Assembly (NCBI GenBank): GCA_029706075.1 | Contig: JAINUG010000054.1 | Span: 3,899,074-3,963,073, forward strand | Origin: Aldrovandia affinis | Lineage: Eukaryota > Chordata > Actinopteri > Notacanthiformes > Halosauridae | Direction: 5' to 3' | Length of the DNA stretch: 64,000 nt | Made by a program: the position numbers and the translations under genes | Shown: in pieces, positions 59,782 to 64,000 of the stretch | Position numbering within the stretch: the stretch's first letter is position 1 | Layout: each line of letters begins with the position of its first letter | The notes under the pieces: model-generated | Seen by the model: the letters and a program-made list of their open reading frames with translations, nothing else | Told to the model about the DNA's origin: nothing | Databases searched by the model: none

Positions 59782-59907
59782 TCTTTATACAGCTGAATAT
59801 TTACTCAGTTTAAGTATCTTGCTTAAGGGCAGTGCCCCACCTGGGAATATAACCTGCGATCTCTGAGTTACAAGCCCAGTTCCCTAACCACTATACTACA
59901 GTGCCAC
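59782..59907 (-). mobile_element. tRNA-derived SINE (family B) fragment
   Basis: TTTATACAGCTGAATATT, CTTGCTTAAGGGCAGTGCCC and CCAGTTCCCTAACCACTATA; the 3' tail is missing. Confidence 0.85.
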
Positions 59908-61132
59908 CTTCAAATCAGAATGGGTGATGTGCAAACAAAAACTTTCCAGAGAACACATGAAAGTATTACATCACTAGCCTACATTTCACTGTGCTCTATA
60001 ATGTCTTGAAAATAAGCAATCGGTTTACAATTTGATCATCTCAGTTCAGCTTCTTAACAGCATCATGCAACCATTATAAAATGTAATTCAATTTGCTTGA
60101 ACTGGGATGCAAGTGGACTTGTGACTTCTCACATGGATGTCAACACTGCCCTCTGCTGGACAGTAACTGACTTGCTGCCACGATGCTGGTGACTGTCCAT
60201 TGAACTGACACACAGAGTCCTTGGAAAAGGTTTCTGAAATGATAACACACTTCGCTTAGTTTTGAGTGAGCTTGGCTCGTACTTACAATGCACCCAGTGG
60301 TTAATGGACACAAAAGGGAACATCTCAAAGCATTTTCCAAGTCTTAATAAGGCTGAATGAGGTGGAGAGAATTAGTGGTCAGTGAGAACGATTGCTTTAT
60401 TTCCCCTTGGGACAGGATAGAAACACTCATTGCTCACTGCACACGTATTGCATTTAGGTATGCTCTGACGCTACTCAGCTGACACACTTTTATTGTCATT
60501 TGCTCATCGTAGAGGTGATACCACCATTTTATTTCTAAAATATTTCTGAAAATGGGTCTCCCAGACAGTCTAACCTCACTGTGAATGCAGGAACAGGAAA
60601 AACTGCATGACTACACCCTCAATTCAGACATAAATAAAGAGTCGCAACACTACAGGCAGTGAAGTACCTTTCTGCAGCTCAAGTCAGCGGTCTCTCAGGC
60701 ATAAGGTAACCAAAGTGGTTTGTCACCAGCATCTAAGGATTCAGCAGTATTAGACCAACAGGGACTGCATGTTGTAATAATTGATGTGTTCAGATCTACG
60801 GCACAGAAACCTATACAGCGGTAGTGGGAATAGAACGAATTCCCTGCTCTTCTGGCCTCACTCCCATTTCACACCAGACAAGGTACTCCACTGTCCTATG
60901 AGACCACACAAGAGCATTCACTTACAGATTCCACAAGTACTTAAGTACTGCAGTCTTAGGTATTGTATAATAATTACCTTGTATATATATATATATGGAG
61001 TATATATATGATGTGTTACTTGCAGTACACTGTGGGAATTGTGTAGTACGTATGGTGTGGATATTTGACAGAACTAACACTGTAGATAATGTGTGGTAGT
61101 AGGTGGTGATAGTAATAATCATCATCATAATC

Positions 61133-61192
61133 ATATATTTTTATTTGTCTTTTATAGTGCCTTTGTCATCAAACTCAAAGTGCTTAACAATA
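61133..61192 (-). mobile_element. LINE 3' tail remnant
   Basis: Reverse complement reads TTGTTAAGCACTTTGAGTTT and GATGACAAAGGCACTATAAA, an L2-like 3' end similar to that at 31.9 kb. Confidence 0.55.
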
Positions 61193-62365
61193 CAGCAATG
61201 AAAAATACGATGGGGGATAGGAGGAAAAGTGACACTTTCGGAATATTTTACCTGAGCTTCTCTGCAGGAAAACTGTTCTCTCACGTAAAACTCCCTCACA
61301 GCTCAATACTACAACACCGGAGAAGGTGTGAAAGTCCCAGAGAGGCACATTCTCCTACCCCCTCTTCATCCAATGAGATTGGATTTCTGTGAAGCCATTT
61401 CTGCGAGTTGTTTTTTTGTTTTGTTTAGTATGTTGGATTCGGAAAGGGAGAGACCAAAATAGCTCAGCGCTCCTCGCTTCATAAGATGACTTTGACTTTA
61501 CTCTGTGCTCCTGGCTAGACTTACATCAGTGAAAAGTGATCTCTTTTGGGGATACTGTGCTGGTAAGGCAGTCAGCACTCTGAGGGAAGCAAACTGCTGA
61601 GGGAAGGAGAAACAGCTTTTGGGCGGTTAATCAAGGCACATACACACTTCAAAGTACAGATTGCATTACACCTTTTTTTCTTCTTTCCCACTGCTCCTTT
61701 TGATATGAGTGCGTATGGGAATACATTCTACAGCCATCTATACGTTCCTTACGGACTGATAAAGTATGGAGGAATCAGACTCTCGTTGCAGGCTCTACTT
61801 TGGCATTGGGGTCAAAAATATGCCCCTTTAGTAAATCAGCGCTTTCTTCACCACTCGCATTCTTGCGCTTTGTATGTATTGGTTGTCGTAGCACAAGTGT
61901 AATATAGCACCCGTTCAAGTGTCAATGTGTATTGTGTGCCGATTGTTCATTCACAATTTTTTCCAGACATTTTCTGGACCAAATTCAAAATGCCCATTTT
62001 GCTAATTCTGTCCCGTCGCTGGAATCTCCTCCATAAATTTCACTCTGACGTGCGTTCACCAACAAGCGTGAAGTCACCCGGACGCTTCTTTTCCATACTG
62101 CAGTCTGCCAGTTGGTTGCCGTGGTTACTCCGCTGGACGGCTGAACAGCTGATGCAGACGCCGCAGCTGGCGAAGGTATGGGAAGGTAGTGGATACCCAA
62201 TCGATCAGAGAATCAAGTGATCGACGTGTGTTGCTCATGACGGCACTGCACTAAGAAACAGGGGCAGCTGAGGGAACAATAAGACGTGTAGATAACTAAA
62301 TTATTCCTCCATGTTTTCCATGCATACAGTGACATGCATAATTGTTATTGTACAAATGTAGCCAG

Positions 62366-62480
62366 GTCAGGGATGGGGAACTCTGTTCCTGGAGTGTGCA
62401 TCCAGGTTTTTGTTTCCACCAATTACCCAGGCTAAATTAGCTCATTAGCTGTACATTAGCTGTATACACCAATGCCAGGT
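62366..62480 (+). repeat. Dispersed repeat
   Basis: GGGAACTCTGTTCCTGGAGT, CCAGGTTTTTGTTTCCACCA, TTAGCTCATTAGCTGTA and GTATACACCAATGCCAG; second copy in reverse at 35.9 kb. Confidence 0.65.
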
Positions 62481-63302
62481 CACTCGGAGATTAGACCACA
62501 GTGAAATGTGCCTTATAGGGACACAAGAACTTCAGCTGTCATTTGTGAGCTTATCAAGGCATTTAGCGAACGTCCAATTGTCTCCATTGGGATTAACTTT
62601 TATCTTGAAGGTTATCCCTCGATAAAGTTATCGTTAAGCAACACATTTATGGACGTTCGAACACAGGATACAGTGGCAAAAAAAGAGGTTTTGATTATTT
62701 TAAAATGCAATGGCTTATTCTCTGCTAAATATTGTGCAGAGCTCCATGATCCAGATAAAGTGGAGAGGCAACAAAGGCCCATTTTATGTCACTTGAACGG
62801 AGGCCAATCACATTCTTGACCATTCTCCAATCTCTACTTTCTCTTTGAAAACATGCCTCGTTTCCCCCCTCCTTCTTTGCCTTTTCTTTTTCTCTGACCT
62901 TGCCAGCCTCCTGTCTGCACATTTCACCCTGTGCATGTAAACAAAGAAAATCAGTCAAAACAACACTTACGTAAATGAAAACTTCTTGAAACAAATTCTT
63001 ATGTGTAATGTACAGTGGCCCAAAAGCCTGCTAATAAATTAATGTGACTTATTCATTTGATGATTTACCAGGTGATGTGAGTTGTATCCACTGTTTTAAC
63101 TGATCAATTAAGAGCTGAGCAACAAAGAAAAGCAGACCCTGCAGTTCTCCAGAACCAGTGTTGACCATCCCAGTTGTCATGCAAACACACAATTGTTGCA
63201 ATTTATCTTCATATGTGACAACATGCTTTTAATTTATTTTAAAGGAAATGTGTACCATAGTTGAATAGACTTTTTAGGAGTCGTTTTGTAATATTGTGGC
63301 AA

Positions 63303-63497
63303 GCAGTGTGGTATAATGGATAGGGAACTGGGCTTGTAACATTAAGGCTGCAGGTTCAATCCCCAGGTGGGACACTGTTGTACCCTTGAAATCTTAACCA
63401 TTTCAGTTAATATCCAGCTGTATAAATGGATTGTAAAGAAATGTAAACTGTAAGTTGCTCTGGATAAGAGGGTCTGCTAAATGCCTGTAATGTAATT
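63303..63497 (+). mobile_element. tRNA-derived SINE (family B), full length
   Basis: GCAGTGTGGTATAATGGATA head, GGTTCAATCCCCAGGTGGGA B box and TGCTCTGGATAAGAGGGTCT tail. Confidence 0.92.
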
Positions 63498-63514
63498 GGC
63501 CCAGCCCATGGTCT

Positions 63515-63667
63515 GGATGAAATCAAAATTTGTCCCTTTATAATAGTGACTTTTTCACAATGCAAAAATCGCTAGACTCGCCAAACTGCATTTGTGAATA
63601 GGAAAAGGAATGCCTGCATTTAATTGTGAGTTGAGTTTAGGGATAAATATTGATTGAATCTAGGCCA
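63515..63667. mobile_element. MITE-like repeat, fourth copy
   Basis: Contains CCAAACTGCATTTGTGAATA and ends ATTGATTGAATCTAGGCC, as in the copies at 12.1, 21.9 and 27.1 kb. It lies directly after a tRNA-derived SINE. Confidence 0.7.
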
Positions 63668-63941
63668 ACATTTCCCACATTGTTTCGGATTTAAATATAG
63701 TTTATAAGTAGAGAGGAGTGTTTTACACCCATTTTGACATAATTGCACATTTCAATCCTAAGTTCCCTTTCTGGCCCCTATGCTGTGTTCTGTATTTGGC
63801 AGTGTTTCTTCACATGTGGTCAATCATTCCTGAAACCATACCCAACAGATACATTTACTTTTGCCCTCAACCCAAGTAGCTGTACTGAGTTTCAGCTGCA
63901 CTGGACTTCGGACAAGAGTTCAAGACAGTGTTGAAACTTAG

Positions 63942-63942
<1 letters not shown>

Positions 63943-64000
<58 letters not shown>
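63943..64000. repeat. (GT)n microsatellite reaching the window end
   Basis: At least 29 GT units, continuing outside. Confidence 0.97.

Larger units (their letters stand above)
59908..63302. other. No gene recognised
   Basis: Holds a LINE-tail remnant at about 61133-61192 (TTTATAGTGCCTTTGTCATC, reverse) and the dispersed repeat at 62.4 kb. No exon could be supported. Confidence 0.5.

Noticed and set aside
1..64000. CRISPR arrays, operons, phage or viral genes
   Set aside because: All tandem arrays are simple repeats or minisatellites; gene structure is eukaryotic.

Overview
This window looks like nuclear DNA of a ray-finned fish, most likely a teleost. Coding sequence comes in short exons with GT/AG introns. 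The repeats are fish-type tRNA-derived SINEs sharing one LINE-like tail, L2/CR1-type LINE fragments, a dead Tc1 transposon, MITEs and many microsatellites. The repeat mix reminds me of early-branching teleosts such as elopomorphs, but that is only an impression.

Two protein genes can be supported, both on the minus strand. Positions 3909-21206 carry most of a tau gene (mapt): the first coding exon, an acidic exon, a very large exon 4A-like exon, four proline/lysine-rich exons, the exon 9 equivalent with repeat R1, and two successive 93-bp R2-type repeat exons. The reading phases of all ten exons can be made to agree (709 codons if one 98-nt intron inside the large exon is accepted). The last repeat exons and the C terminus are not in the window and probably lie beyond position 1. 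A possible non-coding exon 0 lies near 39.65-39.74 kb. Positions 45.0-51.3 kb carry a complete six-coding-exon myosin essential light chain gene (myl4, 187 aa) with a TATA box, a separate 3' UTR exon and a poly(A) signal.

Layout: 1-3.9 kb, tau intron or flank with a 28-bp minisatellite at 1.5-1.9 kb; 3.9-21.2 kb, tau exons, with a Tc1 relic at 7.6-8.5 kb and a GA-rich tract at 15.3-15.6 kb; 21.2-39.7 kb, non-coding with MITEs, SINEs and hairpins; 40.5-45 kb, LINE fragments including a 5S-rRNA-like head joined to an L2-type reverse-transcriptase fragment; 45-51.3 kb, myl4 with SINE-rich introns; 51.3-64 kb, upstream sequence with a foldback element (55.0 kb), a CR1-like LINE broken by other retroelements (58.1-59.9 kb), more SINEs and a terminal (GT)n.

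Tau binds and stabilises neuronal microtubules, while myl4 encodes a muscle (in mammals atrial) myosin light chain. They do not act together. Their proximity recalls human 17q21.31-q21.32, where MAPT and MYL4 lie about a megabase apart. No prokaryotic, viral or CRISPR-like system was found, and the most interesting material is the tau repeat exons and the composite retroelements.
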